64,000 nt of DNA from the NCBI RefSeq assembly GCF_900090225.1, contig NZ_FMHY01000002.1, forward strand, positions 1,550,001 through 1,614,000, read 5' to 3'. Position numbers and translations under genes: made by a program. Source of the DNA: Micromonospora eburnea. GTDB taxonomy: Bacteria; Actinomycetota; Actinomycetes; Mycobacteriales; Micromonosporaceae. This document shows, piece after piece, positions 1 through 10,208 of the stretch. Positions within the stretch are counted from its first letter, which is position 1. The number at the start of each line of letters is the position of its first letter. The notes below the pieces were generated by a model. It was given only the letters and a program-made list of their open reading frames with translations. It ran no database searches and was not told the origin of the DNA.

Positions 1-45
1 GGGGAACTGCTGCCCGCCAGCGAGCACCTGGTCCGGCTCCGCTGA
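1..45 (+). CDS. 3' end of an unidentified gene
   Basis: Frame 1 is open from the first base and stops with TGA at 43-45, leaving 14 residues (GELLPASEHLVRLR). Only the C-terminus is present, so the product cannot be named. It may be the last gene of whatever precedes the miaB region, but it could also be a chance open frame, since 45 bases is too short to show coding bias. Confidence 0.3.
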   Translation, partial: GELLPASEHLVRLR

Positions 46-247
46 ACCCTCATATCACTGCCCCGGCGGGGCACGATACCCGATAAACTGTCATCTTCCC
101 GCTACTCCGAGCAATGGAGCCGGAGGAAATTTTGCCCGGAATGGTCACAGACCGGTAACTTGCCCCCGGCTGAGGTCATATGCACCCCACCATCGTCAGT
201 AAGGCCCGATCCGGAGGCCGGTGGGACGAGCACAGCGAGGAGGCGGC

Positions 248-727
248 ATGACCGAGCTGTGGAACTGGAGAATCGATGGCGCGGCGCCCGTGGAGGTCTA
301 CCCGGCGCTGGCCGAGGCGCTCGGCCGGGTGGTGATGCCCCTCGCCGCCGCCGACCCGGTCCGACTTCCCGCGTACGCGGTGGTGTGCGACGTGTGGGAG
401 GCACCGGGGGTGTACGGCACCGTGGTCGACTGCTACGGCGTGCCCGAGCGGCTACGTGAGCTGCCCAGCATCGCGGCGCTGGCCAAGCTGCTGAACCGCA
501 ACTGCCTGATGCGCGACGACACCCTCGACGCCGGGCGGCACCTGCTGGTCGCCCCGGACGGCACGATCCGCCCGGTGCACTTCGACGTCGCCGAGACCGA
601 CGAGGGTGAGGTGCTCAGCGACCAGCGGCTCTGCACCGTGGCCCACCCCGGCTGTCGGGGCTGGTCGCAGTGCCACCGGTCGCAGTGGGGCCCCGACTCG
701 GTCGCCCCGGCGCTCGCCGCCGCCTGA
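248..727 (+). CDS. Hypothetical protein
   Basis: A 159-residue soluble protein with no signal peptide or membrane segment; I do not recognise the family. The start is the ATG at 248 because GAGGAGG ends about 5 nt before it; an upstream ATG at 221 lacks a ribosome site. The C-terminal third carries three cysteines and a histidine close together (CTVAHPGCRGW then SQCH), which could bind metal, but this is a guess. An acidic stretch DVAETDEGE lies before it. The stop codon sits inside a short tandem duplication. Next comes a convergent DUF2277 gene about 70 nt away, so it is probably transcribed alone. Confidence 0.75.
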   Translation: MTELWNWRIDGAAPVEVYPALAEALGRVVMPLAAADPVRLPAYAVVCDVWEAPGVYGTVVDCYGVPERLRELPSIAALAKLLNRNCLMRDDTLDAGRHLLVAPDGTIRPVHFDVAETDEGEVLSDQRLCTVAHPGCRGWSQCHRSQWGPDSVAPALAAA

Positions 728-752
728 CCGAGGCGCCGCCTGACCGAGGCGC
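721..752 (+). repeat. 16-bp tandem duplication over a stop codon
   Basis: Two exact copies of CGCCTGACCGAGGCGC at 721-736 and 737-752. The first contains the TGA stop of the upstream gene, so the stop region has been duplicated. Probably a replication-slippage product without function. Confidence 0.8.
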
Positions 753-800
753 CGCCGGGCACGCCCGAAGCCGGGACACCGCGGGTTGCCGGGGTACGGG

Positions 801-1028
801 TCAACCCCGGGTGGCCGGCTGCTGACCCCGGACCACCAACTGGTCCAGCAGGGTCGCGGTGGCGGCGGCCACCGCGTCCACCGCCGCGTTGAACGCCTCG
901 GCGTTGTGCGCGGCGGGGGTGCGGAACCCGGAGATCTTCCGGACGTACTGCAACGCGGCGGCCCGGACGTCCTCCTCGGTGACCACCGGCACGTACGGTT
1001 CACGCAGGGTCTTGATGCTCCGGCACAT
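801..1028 (-). CDS. DUF2277 family protein
   Basis: A 75-residue protein beginning [12 protein letters not shown], the signature start of the DUF2277 family of small actinobacterial proteins of unknown function. The start at 1028 is supported by GAGGAGG just upstream and by the conserved N-terminus; an upstream in-frame start would add 28 non-conserved residues. It is divergent from miaB, with 52 nt between the two start codons, so promoters of both must share that short space. The central part ([20 protein letters not shown]) is helical and matches the family as I remember it. No enzymatic residues can be assigned. Confidence 0.85.
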   Translation of the reverse strand: MCRSIKTLREPYVPVVTEEDVRAAALQYVRKISGFRTPAAHNAEAFNAAVDAVAAATATLLDQLVVRGQQPATRG

Positions 1029-1065
1029 GGCTCCTCCTCGTTCGGTCCGATCGGTTCGGCCCGGA

Positions 1066-1071
1066 TACGCT
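1066..1071 (+). promoter_or_regulatory. -10 element of miaB, probably leaderless
   Basis: TACGCT ends 9 nt before the miaB ATG and no Shine-Dalgarno sequence lies between, so transcription probably begins at or very near the start codon. Confidence 0.45.
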
Positions 1072-1080
1072 GTTCCCGTC

Positions 1081-2580
1081 ATGACTACCGCAGCCGCGGG
1101 CAGCCCGCGCACCTACCAGGTGCGTACGTACGGCTGCCAGATGAACGTGCACGACTCCGAGCGCATCTCTGGCCTGCTGGAACAGGCCGGGTACGTGCGC
1201 GCCGCCGAGGCCGACGAGCAGCCCGACGTGGTGGTGTTCAACACCTGCGCCGTACGGGAGAACGCCGACAACCGGCTCTACGGCAACCTGGGTCATCTGC
1301 GCCCCGTGAAGGACAAGCACCCCGGGATGCAGATCGCGGTCGGCGGCTGCCTGGCCCAGAAGGACCGCGGCGAGATCGTCCGCAAGGCGCCCTGGGTGGA
1401 CGTGGTCTTCGGCACGCACAACATCGGCTCGCTGCCGGTGCTGCTGGAGCGGGCGCGGCACAACGCCGCCGCCGAGGTGGAGATTCTCGAATCCCTCGAC
1501 GTTTTCCCCTCCACGCTGCCGACCCGCCGCGAGTCGACGTACGCCGGCTGGGTGTCGATCTCCGTCGGCTGCAACAACACCTGCACGTTCTGCATCGTGC
1601 CCTCCCTGCGCGGCAAGGAGAAGGACCGCCGCCCCGGCGACATCCTCTCCGAGGTACGCGCCCTGGTCGACGAGGGCGTGCTGGAGGTGACCCTGCTCGG
1701 GCAGAACGTCAACTCCTACGGCGTCGAGTTCGGGGACAGGTACGCGTTCGGCAAGCTGCTGCGCGCATGCGGCGACGTCGAGGGGCTGGAGCGGGTCCGG
1801 TTCACCAGCCCGCACCCGAAGGATTTCACCGACGACGTGATCGCCGCGATGGCCGAGACGCCCAACGTCTGCCACTCGCTGCACATGCCGTTGCAGTCCG
1901 GCTCCGACGACGTGCTGCGGGCCATGCGCCGCTCGTACCGGTCGGAGAGATACCTGGGCATCATCGAGAAGGTCCGGGCGGCCATGCCGGACGCGGCGAT
2001 CACCACGGACATCATCGTCGGTTTCCCCGGCGAGACCGAGGCCGACTTCGAGCGGACCCTGGACGTGGTCCGCGAGGCCCGGTTCTCGTCGGCGTTCACC
2101 TTCCAGTATTCGAAGCGCCCCGGCACCCCCGCCGCGACCATGGACGGCCAGCTCCCGAAGCAGGTCGTGCAGGAGCGGTACGAGCGGCTGATCGCCTGCG
2201 TCGAGGAGATCACCTGGGCGGAGAACAAGCAGCTCGTCGGCGAGACCGTCGAGGTGCTGGTCGCGGTCGGCGAGGGGCGCAAGGACGAGCGCACCGGCCG
2301 GATGTCCGGCCGGGCCCGGGACGGCCGCCTCGTGCACTTCGACGCCGGCTCGCTGGCCGGGCAGATCCGCCCCGGCGACATCGTGCACACCACGATCACC
2401 TACGCCGCCCCGCACCATCTCAACGCCGACGGGGAGCCGCTGTCGCACCGGCGTACCCGGGCCGGCGACGCCGCCGAGGCCGGGCGCGCCCCGCGTACTC
2501 CCGGGGTGTTGCTGGGGTTGCCCACCATCGGCGCGCCCGCCGCGCCGCCCGCGCCGACCACCGGTTGCGCCGCGCACTGA
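1081..2580 (+). CDS. miaB: tRNA-2-methylthio-N6-dimethylallyladenosine synthase MiaB
   Basis: A radical-SAM methylthiotransferase that converts i6A37 to ms2i6A37 in tRNAs reading UNN codons. The 499-residue protein has the family's three parts. The N-terminal UPF0004 domain has auxiliary-cluster cysteines C19 (YGCQMN), C56 (NTCAVRE) and C90 (GGCLAQ). The radical-SAM core has C164, C168 and C171 in [10 protein letters not shown]-terminal TRAM domain lies at roughly residues 385-455, followed by an Ala/Pro-rich tail. The ATG at 1081 matches the usual N-terminus; longer in-frame starts run into the divergent DUF2277 gene. Its substrate-forming partner miaA lies 4 kb downstream rather than adjacent. 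A strong bidirectional terminator follows directly. Confidence 0.97.
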   Translation: MTTAAAGSPRTYQVRTYGCQMNVHDSERISGLLEQAGYVRAAEADEQPDVVVFNTCAVRENADNRLYGNLGHLRPVKDKHPGMQIAVGGCLAQKDRGEIVRKAPWVDVVFGTHNIGSLPVLLERARHNAAAEVEILESLDVFPSTLPTRRESTYAGWVSISVGCNNTCTFCIVPSLRGKEKDRRPGDILSEVRALVDEGVLEVTLLGQNVNSYGVEFGDRYAFGKLLRACGDVEGLERVRFTSPHPKDFTDDVIAAMAETPNVCHSLHMPLQSGSDDVLRAMRRSYRSERYLGIIEKVRAAMPDAAITTDIIVGFPGETEADFERTLDVVREARFSSAFTFQYSKRPGTPAATMDGQLPKQVVQERYERLIACVEEITWAENKQLVGETVEVLVAVGEGRKDERTGRMSGRARDGRLVHFDAGSLAGQIRPGDIVHTTITYAAPHHLNADGEPLSHRRTRAGDAAEAGRAPRTPGVLLGLPTIGAPAAPPAPTTGCAAH

Positions 2581-2584
2581 TGTG

Positions 2585-2631
2585 AGGAGGGGCCCCTTGT
2601 TAACGCCAGGCGTTAACAAGGGGCCCCTCCT
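2585..2631. terminator. Perfect 23-bp inverted repeat, GTTAAC/GGGGCCCC repeat family copy A
   Basis: Left arm 2585-2607 and right arm 2609-2631 are exact reverse complements around one base (2608). Each arm contains GGGGCCCC and GTTAAC, and a short T run follows on the + strand. It lies between the convergent stops of miaB (2578-2580) and the cellulase (2638-2640), so it can end transcription from both sides. It is the best preserved of three copies of a dispersed repeat in this window (others at 31770-31815 and 61646-61696). Confidence 0.88.
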
Positions 2632-2637
2632 TTCACC

Positions 2638-4495
<1,858 letters not shown>

Positions 4496-4501
4496 CCGCT
4501 A

Positions 4502-4530
4502 ATTCTGATCACCACACCTCGATGCGTCAA
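4502..4530 (-). promoter_or_regulatory. Promoter of the cellulase gene
   Basis: On the minus strand TTGACG (4525-4530) and CAGAAT (4502-4507) are separated by exactly 17 bp, a good match to a housekeeping-sigma promoter. Transcription would start near 4495. Confidence 0.6.
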
Positions 4531-4553
4531 TGCCGCACACCGGGGCCGCACGG

Positions 4554-4590
4554 CGGAGCCCCCGGTCCCGAGGCGGGACCGGGGGCTCCG
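4554..4590 (-). terminator. Terminator of the DUF349 gene
   Basis: Perfect 17-bp stem (4554-4570 with 4574-4590) and a 3-nt loop, 17 nt after the DUF349 stop and just before the cellulase promoter. There is no T run, as is usual in high-GC actinomycetes. Confidence 0.75.
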
Positions 4591-4606
4591 GCGGAACTGG
4601 CTCAGC

Positions 4607-5815
4607 TCAGCTGGTCTGCTCGGCCAGCTGGAGGAACTGCCGCTTCGAGGAGAGCGCCTGCTCGGCCTCCTTGATCCGCCGGGCGTCGCCGGCGGCCTGT
4701 GCGCGGGCCAGCCGGTCCTCGGCCTCGGCGACCTGCGCCCGCATCTGGGCCAGCAGCGGGCTGTCCTCCTTGGTGGTGCGCCGCCACGCCGAGTCCATCA
4801 CCTCGCGGACCTTCTCGTCCACGAGGCGCAGCCGGCGCTCCAACCCGGCGGCCGCCTCCCGGGGCACCCGGCCGGCCTCGTGCCACTGCGCCTGGATGTC
4901 CCGCAGCCTCGCCTGGGCGCCCTTGGGGTCGCCGTCCACGTCGAGTGCCTCCGCCTCGGCGAGCAGGGCCTGCTTGCGCTCCAGGTTGGCGCGCTGCTCG
5001 TTGTCCCGGGCCGAGAAGACCTCGCTGCGCCGGGTGAAGAACTCGTCCTGCGCCGCCCGGAACCGTTCCCAGAGCTTCTGCTCGGCCTCCTTGGACGCCC
5101 GGGGCGCGGCCTTCCACTGGGCCATGAGGTCCTTGAGCTGGCCGGCGGTGGCCCCCCAGTCGGTGGAGTCCTTCAGCTTCTCTGCCTCGGCGACCAGCTC
5201 CTCCTTGACCGTCTGCGCCTGCTTGCGCTGCTGGTCCAGGGAGGCGAAGTGGGCGCCCCGGCGCCGGGTGAAGCCGTCCCGGGCCGCGGCGAACCGCTTC
5301 CACAGCTCACCGTCGGTCTTCTTGTCGACCCCGCGGATGGTCTTCCACTCGTCGAGGATCTCCTTGAGCCGGTCCCCGGCGGTCTTCCACCCGGTCGACT
5401 CGGCGGCCAGCTTCTCGGCCTCCTCCACGAGGGCCGTCTTGCGGGCCAGGGCCTCGCCCCGGGCGGCCTCCCGGGCCGCCTTGGCCTCGCCGGCCTTCTC
5501 CTCGGCCACGGTGGCAAGCTTGTCCAGGCGCGCGGCCAGGGCGTCGATGTCGCCCACGACGTGCGCGTCGGCCAGCGAGGCGCGGATCCGCCGGATCGTG
5601 GTCAGCGAATGACCGGCGTCCGCCGCGCCCGAGTTGAGCCGGGCCTCGGTCAGGTCAACCTCCGTCACCAGGTCGTCGAAGCGCCGGGCGAAGTGGGCCA
5701 ACCCCTCCTCCGGGGCCCCCGCCTGCCAGGATCCGACCACCCGCTCGCCCTCGGCGGTCTTGACGTAGACGGTGCCGTCCGCGTCCACCCGTCCGAAGGC
5801 AGTCCAGTCGCTCAT
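4607..5815 (-). CDS. DUF349 domain protein
   Basis: A 402-residue cytoplasmic protein made largely of charged helices with at least three DUF349 repeats (recurring pattern W-K-x-A/T...LWERFRAARDEFF). Predicted to form long coiled coils. Start at 5815 (MSDWTAFGRVDADG) is favoured over an upstream in-frame ATG because the N-terminal domain (FGRVDADGTVYVKT) begins there. The corresponding gene (Rv2731) also lies between miaB and miaA in M. tuberculosis. Function is not established; DUF349 proteins have been linked to ribosome or nucleoid functions only loosely. It is divergent from the LigB-like/miaA/dapF operon and has its own terminator. Confidence 0.9.
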   Translation of the reverse strand: MSDWTAFGRVDADGTVYVKTAEGERVVGSWQAGAPEEGLAHFARRFDDLVTEVDLTEARLNSGAADAGHSLTTIRRIRASLADAHVVGDIDALAARLDKLATVAEEKAGEAKAAREAARGEALARKTALVEEAEKLAAESTGWKTAGDRLKEILDEWKTIRGVDKKTDGELWKRFAAARDGFTRRRGAHFASLDQQRKQAQTVKEELVAEAEKLKDSTDWGATAGQLKDLMAQWKAAPRASKEAEQKLWERFRAAQDEFFTRRSEVFSARDNEQRANLERKQALLAEAEALDVDGDPKGAQARLRDIQAQWHEAGRVPREAAAGLERRLRLVDEKVREVMDSAWRRTTKEDSPLLAQMRAQVAEAEDRLARAQAAGDARRIKEAEQALSSKRQFLQLAEQTS

Positions 5816-6005
5816 GTGCCCATCCTCGTTCTCCCGGCGTCGACGGGATGTCCCCGCGATCGCCGCCACGGCGCAGCAAAGTTACTTCCGGCATTGTCAC
5901 AGGTCCGACCCGGTCCGTGTCGAGCGCCTGTCGTCGACCGTGACCATACGGTGTCGTAGCGCCCGGATGACCGGATCGGCGCGAGGACGCACCGGGGCAT
6001 CCGGA

Positions 6006-6011
6006 TAGGTT
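6006..6011 (+). promoter_or_regulatory. -10 element, leaderless, for the LigB-like/miaA/dapF operon
   Basis: TAGGTT, 6 nt, then GTG at 6018. There is no ribosome-binding site, so the operon mRNA probably starts at the start codon. Confidence 0.55.
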
Positions 6012-6017
6012 GAACGG

Positions 6018-6737
6018 GTGCCTCTGGTCGCCGCCGCCGTCTGCCCCCACCCGCCCCTGATCGTGCCCGAACTGGCCGGCGCCGCCGCGCCGGAGCTGGA
6101 CGACCTCCGCGCCGCCTGCGACGCCGCCCTGGCCCGGCTCCTGGCCACCGAACCGGACGAGATCCTGCTGGTGGGCGGCGGGCCGGAGAGCAGGATCTTC
6201 GGTGCCGCCGATTCCGGGTCGCTGCGTGGTTTCGGCCTCGACCGGCCGGTGCGGCTGTGGAAGATCGCCTGCTCCGGTGCCGAGGTGCTCCCGCTGAGCC
6301 TCACCATCGGGGCGTGGCTGGTCGGTCGTACCCGCACCGAGCTGCCCCGGCTGGCCCGCGCCGTCGCCGTCGACGCGCCGGTGACCGAGTGCGCCGACCT
6401 CGGGGCGGCCCTGGCCACCGGCTCCGAGCGGCGTACCGCGCTGCTGGTGCTGGGGGACGGGTCGGCGTGCCGGGGTGTCAAGGCGCCCGGCTACGACGAC
6501 CCGCGCGCGCAGGCGTACGACGACGGGGTGGCCCGGGCCCTGGCCGACGCGGACGCCGAGGCCCTGCTCGGCCTGGACCCGGTGCTGTCCGCGGAGCTGC
6601 GGGTCGCCGGGCGGGCGCCGTGGCAGGTGCTGGCCGGCGCGGTCCGCGCGGCGGGCGGTGACTGGCGGGGTGACCTCGGTTACCACCAGGCTCCCTACGG
6701 CGTCGCCTACCTCGTGGCCTCCTGGGAGCGGGCATGA
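6018..6737 (+). CDS. Class III extradiol dioxygenase-like (LigB fold) protein
   Basis: A 239-residue protein related to the LigB catalytic subunit superfamily and positionally equal to Rv2728c. The N-terminus (AAAVCPHPPLIVPEL) carries a CPHPP motif like the metal-binding region of this fold. No dedicated aromatic-degradation genes are nearby, so a dioxygenase role is doubtful. Conservation next to miaA and dapF across actinobacteria suggests a housekeeping task, unknown at present. The GTG at 6018 fits the leaderless spacing. The last codons overlap the start of miaA by 4 nt (ATGA), implying translational coupling. Related Memo-type proteins share the fold and are an alternative label. Confidence 0.85.
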   Translation: MPLVAAAVCPHPPLIVPELAGAAAPELDDLRAACDAALARLLATEPDEILLVGGGPESRIFGAADSGSLRGFGLDRPVRLWKIACSGAEVLPLSLTIGAWLVGRTRTELPRLARAVAVDAPVTECADLGAALATGSERRTALLVLGDGSACRGVKAPGYDDPRAQAYDDGVARALADADAEALLGLDPVLSAELRVAGRAPWQVLAGAVRAAGGDWRGDLGYHQAPYGVAYLVASWERA

Positions 6738-7645
6738 CCGGCACCGTCGTGGCCGTGGTCGGGCCGACCGCGGCCGGGAAGTCGGCGCTGAGCATCGCCC
6801 TCGCGCACGCGCTCGACGGCGAGGTGGTCAACGCCGACTCGATGCAGCTCTACCGGGGGATGGACATCGGCACCGCCAAGCTGACCCCGGCCGAGCGGGA
6901 GGGCGTGCCGCACCACCTGCTCGACATCTGGGCGGTCACCGAGCCGGCCAGCGTTGCCGAATACCAGAAACTGGCCCGCGCGGCGGTCGACGACATCCTG
7001 GCCCGGGGGCGGGTGCCGCTGCTGGTCGGCGGCTCCGGCCTGTACGTGCGGGCGGTGCTGGAGCAGTTCGAGTTCCCCGGCACCGACCCGGCGGTGCGCC
7101 AGCGGCTGGAGGCGGAGCTGACGGCCGTCGGCCCGGCCCCGCTGTACGCCCGCCTGAAAGAGGCCGATCCGGCGGCGGCGGCCGGCATCCTGCCGGGCAA
7201 CGGGCGGCGGATCGTCCGGGCCCTGGAGGTGATCGAGCTGACCGGGGCGCCGTTCACCGCCGCGCTGCCCGAGCCGCGGCCTTTCTACCCGTCGGTGCAA
7301 CTCGGGGTGGATCTGGACACCGCGCTGTTGGATGAGCGGATCGCGCTGCGGGTGGACCGGATGTGGGCCGACGGCCTGGTCGCCGAGACGCGCACGCTGG
7401 TCGGCCAGGGCCTGCCCGAGGGGCGTACGGCCAGCCGGGCCCTCGGCTACCAGCAGGTGCTGCGCTTCCTGGCCGGGGAGCTGACCGAGACCGGGGCGTA
7501 CGAGGAGACGATCCGGGCCACCCGCCGGTTCGTCCGCCGGCAGCGGTCCTGGTTCCGGCGTGACCCGCGGATCCACTGGCTGGACTCGGCGTCGCCCTCG
7601 TTTCTCGACACTGCGCTGCGGGTGGTCGCCGACCATCGGCAATGA
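6734..7645 (+). CDS. miaA: tRNA dimethylallyltransferase MiaA
   Basis: Transfers the dimethylallyl group from DMAPP to N6 of A37 in UNN-reading tRNAs, making the substrate for MiaB. The 303-residue protein starts with a P-loop (GPTAAGKSA, residues 10-18), followed by DSMQLYRGMDIGTAK, which carries the conserved aspartate and substrate-binding residues, and a C-terminal arginine-rich tRNA-binding part (RRFVRRQRSWFRRD). Length is normal for the family. The start overlaps the previous stop by 4 nt, and dapF begins 7 nt after the stop, so the three genes form an operon. miaA and miaB lie in the same 7-kb region but in separate transcription units. Confidence 0.97.
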   Translation: MTGTVVAVVGPTAAGKSALSIALAHALDGEVVNADSMQLYRGMDIGTAKLTPAEREGVPHHLLDIWAVTEPASVAEYQKLARAAVDDILARGRVPLLVGGSGLYVRAVLEQFEFPGTDPAVRQRLEAELTAVGPAPLYARLKEADPAAAAGILPGNGRRIVRALEVIELTGAPFTAALPEPRPFYPSVQLGVDLDTALLDERIALRVDRMWADGLVAETRTLVGQGLPEGRTASRALGYQQVLRFLAGELTETGAYEETIRATRRFVRRQRSWFRRDPRIHWLDSASPSFLDTALRVVADHRQ

Positions 7646-7652
7646 TGGGGGC

Positions 7653-8498
7653 GTGGAGTTCACCAAGGGCCACGGCACCGGCAACGACTTCGTCATCCTG
7701 CCCGACCCGGACGGGGCGCTCGACCTGACGCCCCGGCTGGTCGCCGCGCTCTGCGACCGGCGGCGCGGCATCGGCGGGGACGGTGTGCTGCGCGTGGTAC
7801 GCGCCGCCAAGCACCCGGAGGGCGTCGCCCTGGCCGGTGAGGCCGAGTGGTTCATGGACTACTGGAACTCCGACGGCTCGTACGCGGAGATGTGCGGCAA
7901 CGGGGCCCGGGTCTTCGTCCGCTATCTGCTGGAGTCGGGGCTGGCCGTGCCGTCCGGGGCGGGGCTGCCGGTCGCCACCCGGGCCGGCCTGGTCCGCGCC
8001 CGCGTCGAGGGGGAGGACATCGCCGTCGAGATGCCCCGCCCCCGGTTGGGCGACCCGGCCGCCGCGGCCCTGGGCGGGCTGGCCCTGACCGGCACGGCGG
8101 TGTACGTGGGCAATCCGCATCTGGTCTGCGCCCTGCCGGCCGGCCTGGAGTTGGCCGCCCTCGACCTCACCCGGATGCCCGACGTCGACCCGGCGGTCTT
8201 CCCCGCCGGGGTGAACGTCGAGTTCACCGCCCCCGGCGAGCCGGTGGCCGGCACCGACGGGCACGTGCTGATGCGGGTCTACGAGCGGGGCTCGGCCGAG
8301 ACGCTCTCCTGCGGCACCGGCGCCTGTGCCGTGGCGGCGGTGGCGCTGCGCGACGCCGAACGGGACGCCGGCACGATCGCCGTGGACGTCCCCGGTGGTC
8401 GCCTCACGGTCACCGTGACGGGTGACTCCTGCTGGCTGGCCGGCCCCGCCGTGCTGATCGCCACCGGCGAGGTCGCCCTTCCCGCCCTGCGTCCCTGA
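7653..8498 (+). CDS. dapF: Diaminopimelate epimerase DapF
   Basis: Interconverts LL- and meso-diaminopimelate for lysine and peptidoglycan synthesis, without cofactor. The two catalytic cysteines are C81 (MCGNGAR) and C220 (SCGTGAC), as expected for a two-base racemase. Length 281 residues, typical. The start is GTG at 7653 preceded by GGGGG, because the conserved N-terminus FTKGHGTGNDF begins right after it; a longer in-frame start would overlap miaA by 86 nt. Third gene of the LigB-like/miaA/dapF operon; the next gene converges on it with 41 nt between stops. Confidence 0.97.
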   Translation: MEFTKGHGTGNDFVILPDPDGALDLTPRLVAALCDRRRGIGGDGVLRVVRAAKHPEGVALAGEAEWFMDYWNSDGSYAEMCGNGARVFVRYLLESGLAVPSGAGLPVATRAGLVRARVEGEDIAVEMPRPRLGDPAAAALGGLALTGTAVYVGNPHLVCALPAGLELAALDLTRMPDVDPAVFPAGVNVEFTAPGEPVAGTDGHVLMRVYERGSAETLSCGTGACAVAAVALRDAERDAGTIAVDVPGGRLTVTVTGDSCWLAGPAVLIATGEVALPALRP

Positions 8499-8539
8499 CC
8501 CGGAGCCACCGGCACCCGCCCGCGCCACCGGCCCGTGGG

Positions 8540-10012
8540 TCAGGGGGTGGCGCTGGCCCCGGCGGCGATCTCGGGAAGGTCGGCCGGGCCCGGGTCGGCG
8601 GCCGGCGCGGGGGTGGCGTCCGGGTTCTGCGCGGCGGCGCGGACGGCGGCGGCGACGGCCGGGGCGACCCGGGCGTCGAAGACGCTCGGCACGATCACCG
8701 TCGGGTTGATCTTGTCTTCGCCCACCACGTCCGCGATGGCCTGGGCCGCGGCGAGCGCCATCTCCTCGGTGAACTCCTCGGCGTGCGCGTCGAGCATGCC
8801 CCGGAAGACGCCGGGGAAGGCGAGCACGTTGTTGATCTGGTTCGGCTGGTCGGAGCGGCCGGTGGCGACCACCGCGGCGTGCTTGCGCGCCTCCCGCGGG
8901 TCCACCTCCGGGTCCGGGTTGGCCAGCGCGAAGACGATCGAGTCCTCGGCCATGGTGGCGATGTCCTCGCCGGTGAGCAGGTTCGGCGCGCTCACCCCGA
9001 TGAACACGTCCGCGCCCTTGACCGCCCCGCGCAGGTCGCCGGAGTAGTTCTCCTTGTTGGTGTGCTCCGCCAGCCACTGCCAGGCCGGGTTGAGGCCGGT
9101 CAGCCCGCGGTGCAGGGCGCCCTGCCGGTCGCAGGCGATGATGTCGCCCACGCCCTGCCGGAGCAACAGCTTCATGATCGCGGTGCCGGCCGCGCCGGCG
9201 CCGGAGACGACCACCCGGACGTCCGAGAGCTGCTTGCCCACGACGCGCAGCGCGTTGGTCAGCGCGGCGAGGACGCAGATCGCGGTGCCGTGCTGGTCGT
9301 CGTGGAAGACCGGGATGTCCAGCGCCTCGCGCAGCCGGGCCTCGATCTCGAAGCAGCGCGGCGCGGCGATGTCCTCCAGGTTGATCCCGCCGTACGCCGG
9401 GGCGATCGCCTTGACGATCGAGACGATCTCGTCGGTGTCCTGGGTGTCCAGCACCACCGGCCAGGCGTCCACCCCGCCGAAGCGCTTGAACAGTGCCGCC
9501 TTGCCCTCCATCACCGGCAGGGAGGCGGCCGGCCCGAGATTGCCCAGGCCGAGCACGGCCGAGCCGTCGCTGACCACGGCGACCGTGTTGCGTTTGATGG
9601 TGAGCCGGCGGGCGTCGGCCGGGTTCTCGGCGATCGCCTGGCAGACCCGGGCCACGCCGGGGGTGTACGCGCGGGACAGATCGTCGCGGGTGCGCAGCGC
9701 CACCTTCGAGTTGACCTCGATCTTGCCGCCCAGGTGCAGCAGGAACGTCCGGTCGGAGACCTTGCGGACGTCCACCCCGTCCAGCGCGGTCAGCGCCTGG
9801 ACCACCTGGTCGGCGTGGCCGGCGTCGGCGGTGTCGCAGGTGAGGTCGACGATCACGTGGGCCGGGTCGGAGTCGACCACGTCTAGCGCGGTGACGATGG
9901 CGCCCGCCTCGCCGGCCGCGGTGGTCAACCGGCCGATGGAGGAGGCGTCCGCGGGTACCGCGATCCGCATCGTGATCGAGAATCCGGCACTCGGCAGTCG
10001 GCTGATGGCCAC
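8540..10012 (-). CDS. NAD(P)-dependent malic enzyme with N-terminal ACT domain
   Basis: Oxidative decarboxylation of malate to pyruvate and CO2. The 490-residue protein has an ACT-like regulatory domain (about 5-90), a malic N-domain with YTPGVARVCQAI and the lysine-bearing GGINLEDIAAPRCFEIE region, and an NAD-binding domain with GAGAAGTAIMKLL. A Pro/Ala-rich tail follows. Start chosen as GTG at 10012 because GGAGGAG lies 6 nt upstream; longer in-frame ATG starts (10051, 10081) lack this. The ACT domain suggests allosteric control by a small metabolite, not identifiable here. Monocistronic; divergent from hflX with a shared 196-nt control region. Confidence 0.92.
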   Translation of the reverse strand: MAISRLPSAGFSITMRIAVPADASSIGRLTTAAGEAGAIVTALDVVDSDPAHVIVDLTCDTADAGHADQVVQALTALDGVDVRKVSDRTFLLHLGGKIEVNSKVALRTRDDLSRAYTPGVARVCQAIAENPADARRLTIKRNTVAVVSDGSAVLGLGNLGPAASLPVMEGKAALFKRFGGVDAWPVVLDTQDTDEIVSIVKAIAPAYGGINLEDIAAPRCFEIEARLREALDIPVFHDDQHGTAICVLAALTNALRVVGKQLSDVRVVVSGAGAAGTAIMKLLLRQGVGDIIACDRQGALHRGLTGLNPAWQWLAEHTNKENYSGDLRGAVKGADVFIGVSAPNLLTGEDIATMAEDSIVFALANPDPEVDPREARKHAAVVATGRSDQPNQINNVLAFPGVFRGMLDAHAEEFTEEMALAAAQAIADVVGEDKINPTVIVPSVFDARVAPAVAAAVRAAAQNPDATPAPAADPGPADLPEIAAGASATP

Positions 10013-10208
10013 GAAAACTCCTCCGTCGGCGCTGAACGGCTCGACTGGCATTTCTACTCGCCTGCCCAGGTTGGCCGGCATCCGGCCCCGCTACCGGTTA
10101 GTAGCACCACGGGCATATAGCGGGTGCGCCGAGCGTTGCCACATGTCAGGATTGCTCGTACGCGCCGGAAAATGCACGGCGGAGGACAAAACAGACAGGA
10201 GACCCGGT

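Noticed and set aside
721..752. Tandem duplication as regulatory repeat
   Set aside because: Only two copies, located at a stop codon; best explained by slippage.
1000..2619. Long open frame antisense to miaB (and similar ones opposite the sulfurtransferase, acyltransferase, trk and other genes)
   Set aside because: In very GC-rich DNA the opposite frames stay open by codon bias. These translations are low-complexity, rich in Arg, Pro, Gly and His, lack ribosome sites and overlap well-defined genes.
6018..6737. Aromatic ring-cleavage pathway gene
   Set aside because: The LigB fold is present but no catabolic neighbours exist, and the gene keeps its place beside miaA in unrelated actinobacteria.
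10143..10208. Longer HflX with ATG at 10143
   Set aside because: No ribosome site before it, while TTG at 10209 has AGGAG at good distance; it remains an alternative.
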